Below, piece after piece: positions 16,632 to 25,842 of a stretch of DNA of 34,206 bases (position 1 is the first letter of the stretch; every line of letters begins with the position of its first letter). A program made the translations under genes and the position numbers. Origin of the DNA: an uncultured Bacteroidales bacterium (GTDB lineage: Bacteria > Bacteroidota > Bacteroidia > Bacteroidales > UBA4417); contig CAIWMA010000321.1 in assembly GCA_903913645.1 (NCBI GenBank), positions 1-34,206 on the forward strand. The letters run 5' to 3'. Under the pieces are notes generated by a model that saw nothing but the letters and a program-made list of their open reading frames with translations, was not told where the DNA came from and did no database searches.

Positions 16632-17210
16632 ATGAAAAATATACCCAGGATTGCAATTTTTGCCTCTGGAAGCGGAAGCAATGCGCAACGCATCGCCGAA
16701 TATTTTGCAGGTACGGGATTACTTCAGATTTCTGCTATTTATTGCAATAATTCTGAAGCCTATGTTCTGGAAAGAGCAAAGTTGCTTGGAATACCTTCGG
16801 TGCTGTTTAACCGGCATGATTTTTACCACACGACCTCGATAATGGATGATATGAAGAACAGAAAAACCGACTGGATTATTCTCGCCGGGTTTTTGTGGCT
16901 GATTCCAGAAACAATCTTAAAGTCATTTCCACAAAGAATTATAAATATTCATCCTGCACTATTACCTGCTTACGGAGGTAAAGGGATGTACGGAATGAAA
17001 GTACATGAATCTGTTATCGCATCTGGCGACAAGCAAAGCGGGATAACCATTCATCATGTAAATGAATTGTATGATGAAGGTGATATTATTTTTCAGGCTA
17101 CCTGCCAGATACAGCCAGGTGATACTCCTGAAATTCTCGCCGCTAAGATCCATGAGCTGGAATATGAGAATTTCCCTGTTGTTATCGGGAAGATGGTTGC
17201 CGGCAGTTAA
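16632..17210 (+). CDS. purN: Phosphoribosylglycinamide formyltransferase
   Basis: A 192-residue GAR transformylase that uses 10-formyl-tetrahydrofolate to formylate GAR in purine synthesis. N-terminal IAIFASGSGSNAQRI is the phosphate-binding loop. The catalytic block is IINIHPALLPAYGGKGMYG, with N, H and the following residues of the active site. GITIHHVNELYDEGDIIFQA supplies the conserved aspartate (the D of YDEGDI). Complete and of normal length. It is a single gene, divergent from acpP and convergent with buk. Confidence 0.96.
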   Translation: MKNIPRIAIFASGSGSNAQRIAEYFAGTGLLQISAIYCNNSEAYVLERAKLLGIPSVLFNRHDFYHTTSIMDDMKNRKTDWIILAGFLWLIPETILKSFPQRIINIHPALLPAYGGKGMYGMKVHESVIASGDKQSGITIHHVNELYDEGDIIFQATCQIQPGDTPEILAAKIHELEYENFPVVIGKMVAGS

Positions 17211-17262
17211 GAGCTAATGGGACATAGAAAATAGTCTTATTAGACGGTTCTCATAAAACGAA

Positions 17263-17295
17263 AATGGGAAATAGTAGATTCCACCATTTCCCATT
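17263..17295 (-). terminator. Terminator of ptb-buk
   Basis: AATGGGAAAT (17263-17272) and ATTTCCCATT (17286-17295) form a perfect 10-bp stem with a 13-base loop. On the minus strand the stem is followed by TTCGTTTTA. It lies 23 bases beyond the buk stop, between two convergent genes. Confidence 0.6.
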
Positions 17296-17317
17296 AACTA
17301 TTTCCAATTAACTACTT

Positions 17318-18394
17318 TCAAACATATTCCTTCACTTCCACCTCACCTTTAAGCACCATCAGGCCATTCATCGCCAATGCCCGCATTTCATCTTCACCGG
17401 GATAAATATAAACAGGCGCAAACTTAAATACTCTTTCGATAATAAGGTTGGTAATCCATTTGCTGTGGGCAACGCCTCCGGTAAGCAGAATAGCATCTAC
17501 ATCACCTTTAAGTACGGGAACCATGGAACCAATACTTTTAGCTACCTGGTACGCCAGGGCTTCGAGAATAAACTTAGCTTGTTTGTCGCCGCTCTGGGCA
17601 CGTTGTTCAGCTTCGTAAGCACTGTTGGTGCCCAAGTGAGCAACGATACCGCCGTTACCTACAACCATTTTTATTATTTCTTTTTCCTCATATTGTCCGC
17701 TGAAACAAAAACGTACCAGGTCTCCCGTAGGAAGAGTACCGCTTCGTTCAGGAGAAAAAGGGCCTTCCCCGTCGAGGCCCTGGTTTACATCAATAACTCT
17801 TCCCTTGTAATGCGCACCGATAGTAATGCCACCTCCCATATGAACCACAATAAGGTTCATATCTTCGTACCGTTTCATTATGCTTTTTGCATGCTGTCGC
17901 GCAATTGATTTCTGATTGAGCGCATGGAAAATCGATATCCTTTTAAATAGCGGGTGTCCGGATATACGTGCAATTTCATCCAGTTCATCAACTACTACAG
18001 GATCGGCTATATATGCTTTTGCATCAGGTAACGAACGGGCAATATCGTCGGCTATAAGTCCACCCAGATTGCTAGCATGTTCTTTAATAGGATGTTCATA
18101 AAGATCCGATTTCATGGCTTCATTCACCAGGTAAACTCCTGATGAAATGGGCTTTAACATGCCGCCTCGACCGACAACAGCCTGAATTTTATCAAGCTGT
18201 ATATCCGCTGCTTCGAGTTCCTTATAAATGATTTCCTTGCGGAAATGGAATTGATCAGCCACATGCTCAAATTGTGCGAGTTCCTCACTGGGATGAGTTA
18301 TATTCTTCACAAAAACAGGGTTCATGTTCTGATAAACCGCAATTTTTGTAGAAGTTGAACCCGGATTTATCGCAAGTATGCGGAAATCTTCCAT
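17318..18394 (-). CDS. buk: Butyrate kinase
   Basis: A 358-residue acetokinase-family enzyme that converts butyryl phosphate and ADP to butyrate and ATP. The N-terminal LAINPGSTSTKIAVY is the phosphate loop. LIVVHMGGGITIGAHYKG, DVNQGLDGEGPFSPERSGTLP and AILLTGGVAHS are butyrate-kinase hallmarks. It is the second gene after a phosphotransbutyrylase gene, 108 bases downstream. Together they form the classic two-step path from butyryl-CoA to butyrate with substrate-level ATP formation. Branched-chain acyl groups are also used by some members, so the natural substrate could be isobutyrate or isovalerate. Confidence 0.95.
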   Translation of the reverse strand: MEDFRILAINPGSTSTKIAVYQNMNPVFVKNITHPSEELAQFEHVADQFHFRKEIIYKELEAADIQLDKIQAVVGRGGMLKPISSGVYLVNEAMKSDLYEHPIKEHASNLGGLIADDIARSLPDAKAYIADPVVVDELDEIARISGHPLFKRISIFHALNQKSIARQHAKSIMKRYEDMNLIVVHMGGGITIGAHYKGRVIDVNQGLDGEGPFSPERSGTLPTGDLVRFCFSGQYEEKEIIKMVVGNGGIVAHLGTNSAYEAEQRAQSGDKQAKFILEALAYQVAKSIGSMVPVLKGDVDAILLTGGVAHSKWITNLIIERVFKFAPVYIYPGEDEMRALAMNGLMVLKGEVEVKEYV

Positions 18395-18409
18395 GTTTGT
18401 TTTTAGTTA

Positions 18410-18434
18410 TTAGTTAATGGTTATTGGTTATTAG
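18410..18434. repeat. Dispersed AT-rich 25-mer, copy 1
   Basis: A 25-base sequence beginning TTAGTTAATGGTTATTGG in the ptb-buk spacer. It matches positions 25730-25754 at 23 of 25 bases. Related words (AGTTAATTGG, AGTTAATGGG) appear on the minus strand around 17285-17313. Confidence 0.6.
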
Positions 18435-18502
18435 TAATGATAATTTTGAATTAAATACAACTTTGTAATGCTAACTATTAACGATTAACTATTTCCCAAA
18501 AA

Positions 18503-19405
18503 TTAAGCCATTAAGGCCGCAAGAGCAATGGAATACGTTTTTGTAAGTGCACTGTCGCCACGTGAGGTAAGCACGCAGGGTACACGGGCACCGGCAACAT
18601 AAGCGGCTAATTCGGCACCAGCCAATTTTGTGCCACCTTTGAAGAAGACATTGCCTGATTCGATATTGGGGAAAAGCAAACAATCGGCGTCACCAGCAAC
18701 CGGTCCGGTAACTTTTTTAATTTGAACAGATTCCATATCAATAGCAGCATCCAGTGAAAGAGGTCCATCAACAACGCAACCAGGAATTTGTCCGCGATCG
18801 CTCATTTTTGCAAGTATGGCGCCATCAACACAGGCTGGCATGCCGGCCAGCATCTGTTCGGTAGCTGCAATAACGGCAACTTTTGGTTTTTCGACGCCAA
18901 TGGCTTTTGAAACATTAACCAGGTAGCCAATCATTTTGATTTTTTGTTTCAGATCAGGCTGAGGAATAATGGCAACATCAGCTATTGTAAGCAGTTTGTG
19001 GTAAGCAGGAAATTCCATAACTGTAACATGCGAAAGTACAGCTCCTTCATTTGTAATTCCGCTGGTTTTATTCAGAATTGCGCGCATGTACTTGTCGGTA
19101 CTCAGCGAGCCTTTCATAAGCAGGCCGGCTTTCCCGTCGTTAATCAATTTAACTGCCAGTGATGCCGCTTTTAGTTCGTTTGGCTCATTCAGGATTTCAA
19201 ATTTGGAGGCATCCATATGATGCTCAGCGCATATTTCTTTTATAAATGCTTCATTCCCGGTAAGGGTAGCATCAACTATTCCTTTTTCGACGGCGGAATA
19301 TACCGCTTCGATAGTGTGTGGGTCGTTTGCAAAAGCGACTGAAATACGTTTCTTAGGCTTGCTTTTCAGCAAATCAAACATCTGTTCTAATTTTGTTATG
19401 GCCAT
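18503..19405 (-). CDS. ptb: Phosphate butyryltransferase
   Basis: A 300-residue phosphate acyltransferase (PTA/PTB family) that exchanges CoA of butyryl-CoA for phosphate. Family motifs include LLMKGSLSTDKYMRAILNK, ISHVT-like LSHVTVMEFP, CVVDGPLSLDAAID and DCLLFPNIESGN. I place the start at ATG 19405 (MAITKLEQMF) although the frame is open further upstream: it follows an unusually strong AGGAGG four bases away, and the upstream residues lack similarity to the family. It precedes buk. This pair supplies the terminal steps of butyrate or branched-chain acid formation. Confidence 0.94.
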   Translation of the reverse strand: MAITKLEQMFDLLKSKPKKRISVAFANDPHTIEAVYSAVEKGIVDATLTGNEAFIKEICAEHHMDASKFEILNEPNELKAASLAVKLINDGKAGLLMKGSLSTDKYMRAILNKTSGITNEGAVLSHVTVMEFPAYHKLLTIADVAIIPQPDLKQKIKMIGYLVNVSKAIGVEKPKVAVIAATEQMLAGMPACVDGAILAKMSDRGQIPGCVVDGPLSLDAAIDMESVQIKKVTGPVAGDADCLLFPNIESGNVFFKGGTKLAGAELAAYVAGARVPCVLTSRGDSALTKTYSIALAALMA

Positions 19406-19476
19406 ATGCCCTCCTGGTTTAAGTACTGTTATTGTGATAACACGTAAAAGAATAAAAAATTCAAATTTTCGGGCTG

Positions 19477-19484
19477 CAAAATTA
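19477..19484 (-). promoter_or_regulatory. Putative -7 element of ptb-buk
   Basis: Minus-strand TAATTTTG is a perfect TAnnTTTG match about 70 bases before the ptb ATG. A TTCG at about 20 bases upstream is an imperfect -33. Confidence 0.5.
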
Positions 19485-19688
19485 GTCAATTCCCCTTCAT
19501 TTCCGAAGGTTAACTTTTCGTTTTATTGCAATTTAGAATATATATAATTAAGCAGGATTTAACGATTTAGAACTTCGGTTTATTTAGGTTTGAAAATATT
19601 GATAAGTGAAGTGCAAGGAGGCAAAAAATGATATTTTTGCTAAAAATCAGGAACGTGAAAAATACACTTGCCGAATGGCTATCAAGGA

Positions 19689-20960
19689 TTATTTAGTATA
19701 GAAATCAAGCATTTTCCGAATGGCAGCCGAACAAACCGGGCAAAATTCATTTCCACGGAAAGTACGCATTAGGCAATCGGGTGTAGGACGATAAACGCCT
19801 TTGGCTACATAACCGGCGCCTTCGTAAACCCCTAATTTCATGCCTGAACCATTTTCGACTGGTGTCGGAATTGGTGTATTTGCGGGAAGCATTCCTTTCC
19901 ATTTGGTTTCGAATTTGACCAGTGTAGTTATATTGGGCTCCCATGGTTCGAGATTAGCCGGATACATATCATTGAAGGAAGTAGATCCGTCGTCGTATTC
20001 ATCGGCCAGGGCGGCAAAACCATGCCCGAATTCGTGCACGAATATTTTAGCTGAAGAGGCATTGCTGTTTACTGACGTACTGTAAAAATTATATATGGCA
20101 CCTCCGCCGTATTTTGTGGTATTTACAAGGATATAAATCTGATCGTAAGGTGCATTTGCAGCAAGGTTACGAACCGACTTATTATCGTATGTCATAAGGT
20201 AACGTTCCGAATCGAAGGTATAGAAGGAGGAGTTCATGACGGTATTCTTCCACACATTGTCACCGGGAATATCGGTACCGCTTTCTGCTGAAGGAGCAAG
20301 CACAGCTCGGATATTGAATTTATCGCGGTTATGGGTGTAGGGTTCAAAAGTGAAGAGCCCTGCCGCAAACTTGTCACAATCGGACTTAAACTTATCCATT
20401 TCTGCTGCCGTATAACCTTCGGGTAAAATCACGATATCAACCTTTTTTGATGGGTCGCCCGAGATAAGGGCATCATAAACAGGGAATGCCATTTGCCTTT
20501 CAGGCGAAATAAAATAATTCTTCACTTCCACTGTATATCCGAATTTCTTCTCATAAACGCCCATAAAATTGCGGCTGTAAAACTCAATCCTGACATCGTT
20601 TTTCGGGAAAGGCATTATGGCTGTTTCCGAAAATGTTCGGCTGGTGTGCTTTGCCTCTTCGGTAAACTGCCATTCATCAAATAATGCACAATATCCATGG
20701 CTGTATATCAAGGTGTTGGAATTAACATCGAAAGCCTTAAAATAATATTCTCCAAAGTTTAAAGTATCAATCAGAGTGACATGTGTACCTCCCCAGGATG
20801 GCTCCGATTTAACCTGGTCGATAGAGTAGAATTCGCTTTGGCTGTTCCCAGTGTGAAAGTAATCAACACGTAGTGATTTATTTACAAACCAGTCGTCGAA
20901 TGAAGCAAATGACTGAAAAGAAGCCACAAGCAAAATGATTGGAAGGATTATTTTTTTCAT
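19689..20960 (-). CDS. Secreted M64-family metallopeptidase
   Basis: A 423-residue secreted zinc peptidase of the M64 (IgA peptidase) family. Residues 1-20 are a signal peptide. Residues about 25-150 form the N-terminal beta domain of this family. The peptidase domain begins at IVILPEGYTAAEMDKF, and the zinc motif is H309-E-F-G-H313, followed by the D320-E-Y of GFAALADEYDD. A C-terminal cysteine cluster (CLMRT, FCPVCSAAI) closes the domain. No type IX tail is present. The family name comes from an immunoglobulin-A protease, but most Bacteroidota members have unknown substrates. It stands alone, divergent from a cupredoxin gene. Confidence 0.9.
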   Translation of the reverse strand: MKKIILPIILLVASFQSFASFDDWFVNKSLRVDYFHTGNSQSEFYSIDQVKSEPSWGGTHVTLIDTLNFGEYYFKAFDVNSNTLIYSHGYCALFDEWQFTEEAKHTSRTFSETAIMPFPKNDVRIEFYSRNFMGVYEKKFGYTVEVKNYFISPERQMAFPVYDALISGDPSKKVDIVILPEGYTAAEMDKFKSDCDKFAAGLFTFEPYTHNRDKFNIRAVLAPSAESGTDIPGDNVWKNTVMNSSFYTFDSERYLMTYDNKSVRNLAANAPYDQIYILVNTTKYGGGAIYNFYSTSVNSNASSAKIFVHEFGHGFAALADEYDDGSTSFNDMYPANLEPWEPNITTLVKFETKWKGMLPANTPIPTPVENGSGMKLGVYEGAGYVAKGVYRPTPDCLMRTFRGNEFCPVCSAAIRKMLDFYTK

Positions 20961-21326
20961 GGAAGAAAGGGGTTATTTCGAGGATCAAAAGTATAAAATG
21001 TATTGAGATAGACTGAAGTTTTTCTGTTCAATTATCTTTTGCTTGTTAGCAAAATAATAAATCAGCTTAAAATCCCATTCATATTTACGACTTACTTCAA
21101 ATTTTTCAAAATAAACAACCAAAATGCTGTAAACAAATTTCACTGTACAACTGTTTAATGATTTCTTCTTCTAAAAGAATAAATGAAGTCAGGGCATACT
21201 CCCGGATACCGCCAAAAAACTCCTTTTACCCTTTAAACACTTAATTTAATCTACAGAAATGAAGCCTTCCGCGAAACGGATTGTAACCTCTGAAATCAAG
21301 TTATTACTAACTAAAAATGAAAAAAA
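20961..21326. other. Divergent spacer between M64 peptidase and cupredoxin genes
   Basis: It holds the peptidase -7 element (20986-20993). A perfect hairpin, TTTTGCT-tgtt-AGCAAAA (21037-21054), lies 43 bases upstream of that element and could be an operator. I find no clear promoter for the plus-strand gene and no further open frame of interest. Confidence 0.6.
20986..20993 (-). promoter_or_regulatory. Putative -7 element of M64 peptidase gene
   Basis: Minus-strand TACTTTTG is a perfect TAnnTTTG match, 26 bases before the ATG. The -33 side is not recognisable. Confidence 0.5.
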
Positions 21327-21941
21327 ATGAAAAAAATACTACTTTTTATTGTACTGACTTCATACGGATTCGCCGGATTCAGTGCTACCTTTACGATTAA
21401 TAACTCAGGAACAACATTTACTCCTAATGCAATTACAATAACACTAGGGGATAATGTAGATTTCGTTATCGGCGGTACTCATAATGCCATTGAAGTAAGC
21501 CTGGCAACATGGACTGCGAATGGGAATACAGCGCTTTCAGGAGGGTTTTCCACTCCTTTCGGCGGGGGTACTGTAACTGCTGATAAGCTAACATTGGGAG
21601 TGCATTATTACGTTTGCAAACCTCACGCTGCATTTGGTATGAAAGGAACCATTACCGTTCTGGATCCAACAGGGCTAGCAGATAATTCGCGCAAAGAAGA
21701 TATTTCAGTCTTTCCCAACCCTTCGAACGGGAACTTTAATTTGCAGATTAATAATTCACAAGCCGCAAAAAAACTGGATCTGGGAATCTTTACTTTGCAA
21801 GGGAAAAAGGTTTATTCGAAATCAGATCTCCAACAACAGGACATCTATACAATCGAAATTCCCGACCTCCCAAAAGGAGTCTATATCCTGAAACTCTATG
21901 GCAGGAAAGAAATCTACAGCAGGAAGATAGTTGTTCAATAA
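21327..21941 (+). CDS. Secreted cupredoxin with type IX secretion tail
   Basis: A 204-residue secreted protein. Residues 1-20 are a signal peptide. Residues 21-113 form a plastocyanin/azurin-like fold with a complete type 1 copper set: H52 (GGTHNAIEV), then C97-x2-H100-x4-M105 (YYVCKPHAAFGM). Residues about 126-204 are a Por-type C-terminal sorting domain (VFPNPSNGNFNLQI ... LPKGVYILKLYG ... KIVVQ), so it should be exported through the type IX system. The domain pairing predicts a surface or released blue copper electron carrier or copper binder. ATG 21327 is used; the ATG ten bases earlier is in another frame. Confidence 0.9.
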   Translation: MKKILLFIVLTSYGFAGFSATFTINNSGTTFTPNAITITLGDNVDFVIGGTHNAIEVSLATWTANGNTALSGGFSTPFGGGTVTADKLTLGVHYYVCKPHAAFGMKGTITVLDPTGLADNSRKEDISVFPNPSNGNFNLQINNSQAAKKLDLGIFTLQGKKVYSKSDLQQQDIYTIEIPDLPKGVYILKLYGRKEIYSRKIVVQ

Positions 21942-21982
21942 CCGTATCCGACGGTGCGCTTGCGTCAATTTGCATATTTGTG

Positions 21983-22020
21983 TAAGGAAACACGGTTTAA
22001 TAACAAGCCGTGCTTCCTTA
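21983..22020 (+). terminator. Hairpin after cupredoxin gene
   Basis: TAAGGAA-a-CACGG (21983-21995) pairs with CCGTG-c-TTCCTTA (22008-22020): 12 pairs with one A-C mismatch and a 12-base loop. Only a weak T-run follows. Confidence 0.55.
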
Positions 22021-22098
22021 TGCTTGGTTTAAAACAATCTTAGAATGCTTGGAGTACTCAAGTCCTATATTCATTGCTAACATAAAATCATTGAATTA

Positions 22099-23109
22099 AT
22101 GTCAGTCCAGAATAAACCAAACGTGAGCTCCGAAGATCGTTGGGTTAAAATAATTGCACCTTACCGAAACGGAGATAAACTGCACAGCTGGTGGCAGATT
22201 ACTAATACCTTTTTGCCTTACGTGTTTTTATGGGTATTGATGGTTATAAGCCTGTCATACAGTTATTGGATAACTCTTCCATTAATATTGATTTCGGCAG
22301 GTTTCCTGGTGAGGCTGTTTATCATATTTCACGATTGTGGTCACGGCTCTTTTTTTAATTCAAAACGACTGAGCGAAATTGTAGGAATTATCATTGGCAT
22401 ATTGGCTTTTACTCCCTATCACAGGTGGCACCATTCGCACCTGATACACCACCGCACTGTCGGAAACCTTGACAAACGCGGTTCAGGCGATGTATGGACC
22501 CTAACTGTGGACGAGTACCTTTCTCTTCCTAAAAGGAAACAACTTGCCTACAGGATTTTCCGGAATGCCTTTGTTATGTTTGGACTTGGCGCTGCATTGC
22601 TTTTCCTGGTTGGGAACAGGTTTACTCATAAAAGTTTTTCGCCCAAAGAGAAATTCAGTGTTTATCTTACCAATGCAGGAATTGCTGTTTTGGCTACAAC
22701 ATTATGCCTGACAATAGGCTGGAAAGCCTACCTGATTATACAGTTACCGGTTATGTATTTTGCTGCAATCGGCGGAGTTTACCTTTTCTATTTGCAGCAT
22801 CAGTTCGACGGAACTCATTGGTATGGCGAACAGGATTGGGATTTTAAAACCGTGGCTTTGCATGGAAGTTCCTACTATAAACTACCGAAGGTACTGCAAT
22901 GGTTTTCAGGCAACATCGGGTTTCATCACATCCACCACCTGAGTTCAAAAATACCAAATTACCGGCTCGAAAAATGCCACCGTGAAAACGAACTTTTCAA
23001 GAGTGTCAAACCTATTCCATTCCTTCAGGGATTCAAATCAGTACATCTAAAACTGTGGGATAGCAAAGCCGGCAGACTTATATCATTTAAGAAACTGAAA
23101 ATGGTTTAA
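22099..23109 (+). CDS. Membrane fatty acid desaturase
   Basis: A 336-residue integral membrane desaturase that inserts a double bond into acyl chains using a di-iron centre and O2. All three histidine boxes are present: H78-D-C-G-H82, H108-RW-HH-SHLIHH (108-118), and H276-H-I-H-H280 in NIGFHHIHHL. Four hydrophobic segments lie at about 35-75, 92-106, 155-175 and 200-230. The box spacing and the NIGFHHIHH form are like delta-12/omega-type (DesA-like) enzymes. An O2-dependent enzyme suggests the organism meets oxygen at least sometimes. No redox partner gene is adjacent. Confidence 0.93.
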   Translation: MSVQNKPNVSSEDRWVKIIAPYRNGDKLHSWWQITNTFLPYVFLWVLMVISLSYSYWITLPLILISAGFLVRLFIIFHDCGHGSFFNSKRLSEIVGIIIGILAFTPYHRWHHSHLIHHRTVGNLDKRGSGDVWTLTVDEYLSLPKRKQLAYRIFRNAFVMFGLGAALLFLVGNRFTHKSFSPKEKFSVYLTNAGIAVLATTLCLTIGWKAYLIIQLPVMYFAAIGGVYLFYLQHQFDGTHWYGEQDWDFKTVALHGSSYYKLPKVLQWFSGNIGFHHIHHLSSKIPNYRLEKCHRENELFKSVKPIPFLQGFKSVHLKLWDSKAGRLISFKKLKMV

Positions 23110-23139
23110 GGGCGTATTGTCTCAAAATGGCATCAGACA

Positions 23140-23532
23140 TTAACACGAACATTTGATTGATATTCCATTTGAATTTTCCGTTCCTTCAGTAGCATAGCCA
23201 TCAAATTTCCACCATTCAATTCCTCCTATAAGTTCTTTAACTTTAAACCCCAACTTTGTCATATTTAATGCGCCTTTGGTTGATGCATTGCAGCCTATTC
23301 CATCGCAATAACAAACATACAATTTAGTTCTGTCCAAATGCCGGGTGCTGGTTTCATCCATAGTCCGGTGAGGAATATTTATCGCGCCGGGTATATGTTC
23401 CCTTTCAAATCCGAATGATTGTCTTGCATCCAAAGGCACAACATCTTTCCCTTTTTCGAGCGCAGTAAATAAATCCGATGGATCCATTTCAAAATCCACT
23501 TTATTCTGATAAAATTCAATTTTCCTATCCAT
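23140..23532 (-). CDS. Rhodanese-like domain protein
   Basis: A 130-residue cytoplasmic single rhodanese domain. Typical signatures are VPLDARQSFGFEREHIPGAINIPH and the active-site loop CYCDGIGCNAS. The first loop cysteine after YVCY begins a CDGIGCN loop, so a persulfide-carrying cysteine is present. The C-terminus ends in an extra cysteine pair (SIKCSC), which is unusual for the domain and might relay sulfur or bind metal. It is transcribed alone, convergent with the desaturase gene. Confidence 0.88.
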   Translation of the reverse strand: MDRKIEFYQNKVDFEMDPSDLFTALEKGKDVVPLDARQSFGFEREHIPGAINIPHRTMDETSTRHLDRTKLYVCYCDGIGCNASTKGALNMTKLGFKVKELIGGIEWWKFDGYATEGTENSNGISIKCSC

Positions 23533-23770
23533 ACCTCTAGTTTTTTATATCAAACAAACAGTGAATCTTTTTTGTTTCCAGGTTTAGATTTTTAAGTCTG
23601 AAAAACAGAAGCCTTTCTTTGCCCGACATTTTCTTAAGCTGCATAGGAACAGTTCCAGACAAAAGCAAAAAAGTATTGTGAAAATAAAAAAAAAGAAATT
23701 CATTTTTCTTTCATAAACGAAACCAATTTATACCTTTATGCCTTCAATTTATTTGTAAATCCTTCTTGTT

Positions 23771-25729
23771 ATGAAACAGATATCACTGTTGATCCTGCTC
23801 GCTCTATTTGCAGGTTCGCATGCATTTGCAGGGCCTTATGACGATCTGATTAAAAAAGCGGGTGACAAAAAGACTTTCCCCGGATCGAATGTACTTCTGA
23901 TTTTCGACAGTACACATGTTGATATGATGGAAACCGGCCTGAGCCACAATTACATACATCGTTTGTACAAAGTTTTAACCCCTGATGGAGCAAAAAGCTT
24001 GTCGGTTATCAAATTCGATTACGATCCGCTTTCGGCCTGGTCGGAGATACGTGGCGTCACGATTTATCATACCGACGGTTCTCAGACAGTTCTTGATACC
24101 TCCAGAGTACTTGATTATCCGCAGCCTGCCCGGGCCATTTACTGGGGCGCACGCGAGAAAATGATCGAAGTCGGTCGGTTAGAACCTGGTGACGCAGTTG
24201 ACGTTCATTTGTACCGGAAAGGTTTTACCTATGCCTTACTTGGCGGAGGTGATGAGGATGAAAGATATATTCCACCTATGAAAGGGCATTTCTACGACAT
24301 TGTGCCGTTTTATAGCAACGACCCCATTTTGTTAAAGGTTTACCAGATCAACGTTCCCGACAGCAAGGTGCTACAATACGAAGTATATAACGGAGAAGTA
24401 TCATCTAAAATGTGGCGGAAGGGAGATAAACTGGTTTACACTTTCTCGAAGAAAAACATACTCCCTTTTAAAGGTGAGCCGCGCTCGGTTGATCCATCAG
24501 ATATTGCTACAAAATTGCTGATGAGTACAAGTCCAGACTGGAAATCGAAGAGCACCTGGTTTTATGGTGTAAACGAAGAGTATAAAAGTTTCAAAGCCAA
24601 CGATGCAATCAGAAAAAAAGTAAATGAATTGCTTCGCAATGCACGTGATGAAAATGATTCGGTGACAATACTTACTCACTGGGCCGGCGACGAAATCCGT
24701 TACCTGGGTGTTACCATGGGCAAAGGTGAAGGCTACACCCTTCATAGCGGCGAAATGAATTTTAACGACCGTTGCGGAGTTTGTAAGGACAAAGCCGGGA
24801 TGCTCATTACCATGCTTCGGGCCGCAGGAATTGAGGCTTACCCGGCTATGACCATGGCTGGATCGCGAATCGATTATATTCCTGCCGACCAGTTTAATCA
24901 TTGCGTTACCGTTTTTAAAAGCCGTAAGGACGGTCGTTATCACCTTCTCGATCCAACATGGGTTCCTTTTGTTCGTGAACTCTGGTCGAGTGCCGAACAA
25001 CAGCAGAATTACCTGATGGGTGTTCCAGAAGGCGCTGACCTGGGCGAAACTCCTGTTTCAAATCCTTCGAATCATTACCTGAAAATGAGTGGCACAACCA
25101 ATATATTGGCCGACGGCACACTTGAAGGCGAGTATGATGTTACTGCCGAAGGTCAGACTGATGCAGCTGTTCGCGGAATATTTACCCGAGGCTATATGGC
25201 TGAATGGTCAGCTAATGTTGAAAAGGAGGTACTTCACATTTCGCCTCTGGCACAATTGGTAAAAGTAACTAACGACGATCCTTATAATTATCTTGCTGGT
25301 CCGATTCTGATGCATTTCAAAATTCGCATTCCCGAATTTGCCACTGTAGCCGGCGATGAACTGATTTTTACCCCACTGCTTGCAACAGGTTTTATGAAAA
25401 GAGCTATGCCCCATACAGCATTCGATACAGGACTCGAAAACCGTAAATTCCCCTTCCGTGACCGTACATCACACACAGTGGAAATGAATGAGAAAATTAC
25501 ATTGCCGGGAATCAAAGAAATTGTATACAAACCAGAAGCTGATTCAGGAGAAGGAAGCGGAGCTCAATACGCCGGGATGATAAAAAGGGAAAACAATATT
25601 TTGAAATTTACATTCAGTGCATCCTTTGCGAAGCGGATATATCAACCGGAGGATTGGAATTCATTTAAAGCCGCAGTAGCCTACCAGAACCTTCTTTCTG
25701 TAGAACCGGTGATTGTAAAGATTAAGTAG
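23771..25729 (+). CDS. Secreted DUF3857/transglutaminase-like protein, intact triad
   Basis: A 652-residue exported protein. Residues 1-20 are a signal peptide. Residues about 40-250 are the DUF3857 beta domain (HNYIHRLYKVLTPDGAKSL, WSEIRGVTIYHTDGSQ). Residues about 280-410 are a transglutaminase-like core with the full triad: C338 (GVCKDKAGMLITML), H377 (FNHCVTVF) and D394 (LLDPTW). A C-terminal beta domain of about 200 residues follows. Members are widespread in the Bacteroidota periplasm and thought to act on proteins or peptides as cysteine hydrolases or amidases, but substrates are unknown. It is followed 113 bases later by a paralogue lacking the triad. Confidence 0.85.
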   Translation: MKQISLLILLALFAGSHAFAGPYDDLIKKAGDKKTFPGSNVLLIFDSTHVDMMETGLSHNYIHRLYKVLTPDGAKSLSVIKFDYDPLSAWSEIRGVTIYHTDGSQTVLDTSRVLDYPQPARAIYWGAREKMIEVGRLEPGDAVDVHLYRKGFTYALLGGGDEDERYIPPMKGHFYDIVPFYSNDPILLKVYQINVPDSKVLQYEVYNGEVSSKMWRKGDKLVYTFSKKNILPFKGEPRSVDPSDIATKLLMSTSPDWKSKSTWFYGVNEEYKSFKANDAIRKKVNELLRNARDENDSVTILTHWAGDEIRYLGVTMGKGEGYTLHSGEMNFNDRCGVCKDKAGMLITMLRAAGIEAYPAMTMAGSRIDYIPADQFNHCVTVFKSRKDGRYHLLDPTWVPFVRELWSSAEQQQNYLMGVPEGADLGETPVSNPSNHYLKMSGTTNILADGTLEGEYDVTAEGQTDAAVRGIFTRGYMAEWSANVEKEVLHISPLAQLVKVTNDDPYNYLAGPILMHFKIRIPEFATVAGDELIFTPLLATGFMKRAMPHTAFDTGLENRKFPFRDRTSHTVEMNEKITLPGIKEIVYKPEADSGEGSGAQYAGMIKRENNILKFTFSASFAKRIYQPEDWNSFKAAVAYQNLLSVEPVIVKIK

Positions 25730-25754
25730 TTAGTTAACGGTTATTGGTTAATAG
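25730..25754. repeat. Dispersed AT-rich 25-mer, copy 2
   Basis: It begins one base after the stop codon of the DUF3857 gene and matches 18410-18434 at 23 of 25 positions. Confidence 0.6.
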
Positions 25755-25842
25755 AAAAAAGTTTCTTGACAATCTATTTCCGGACTTAATCGAGTAAAGA
25801 TTCAGAACTTAATAAAATTCAAAATTCAGCAATCAGTACACC

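Noticed and set aside
19406-19489. N-terminal extension of ptb upstream of ATG 19405
   Set aside because: The extra 28 residues are unlike the family and overlap the likely promoter; a strong AGGAGG precedes ATG 19405.
24497-25000. Open frame of 167 codons opposite the active DUF3857 gene
   Set aside because: It covers the catalytic segment of the real gene on the other strand and has no independent support.
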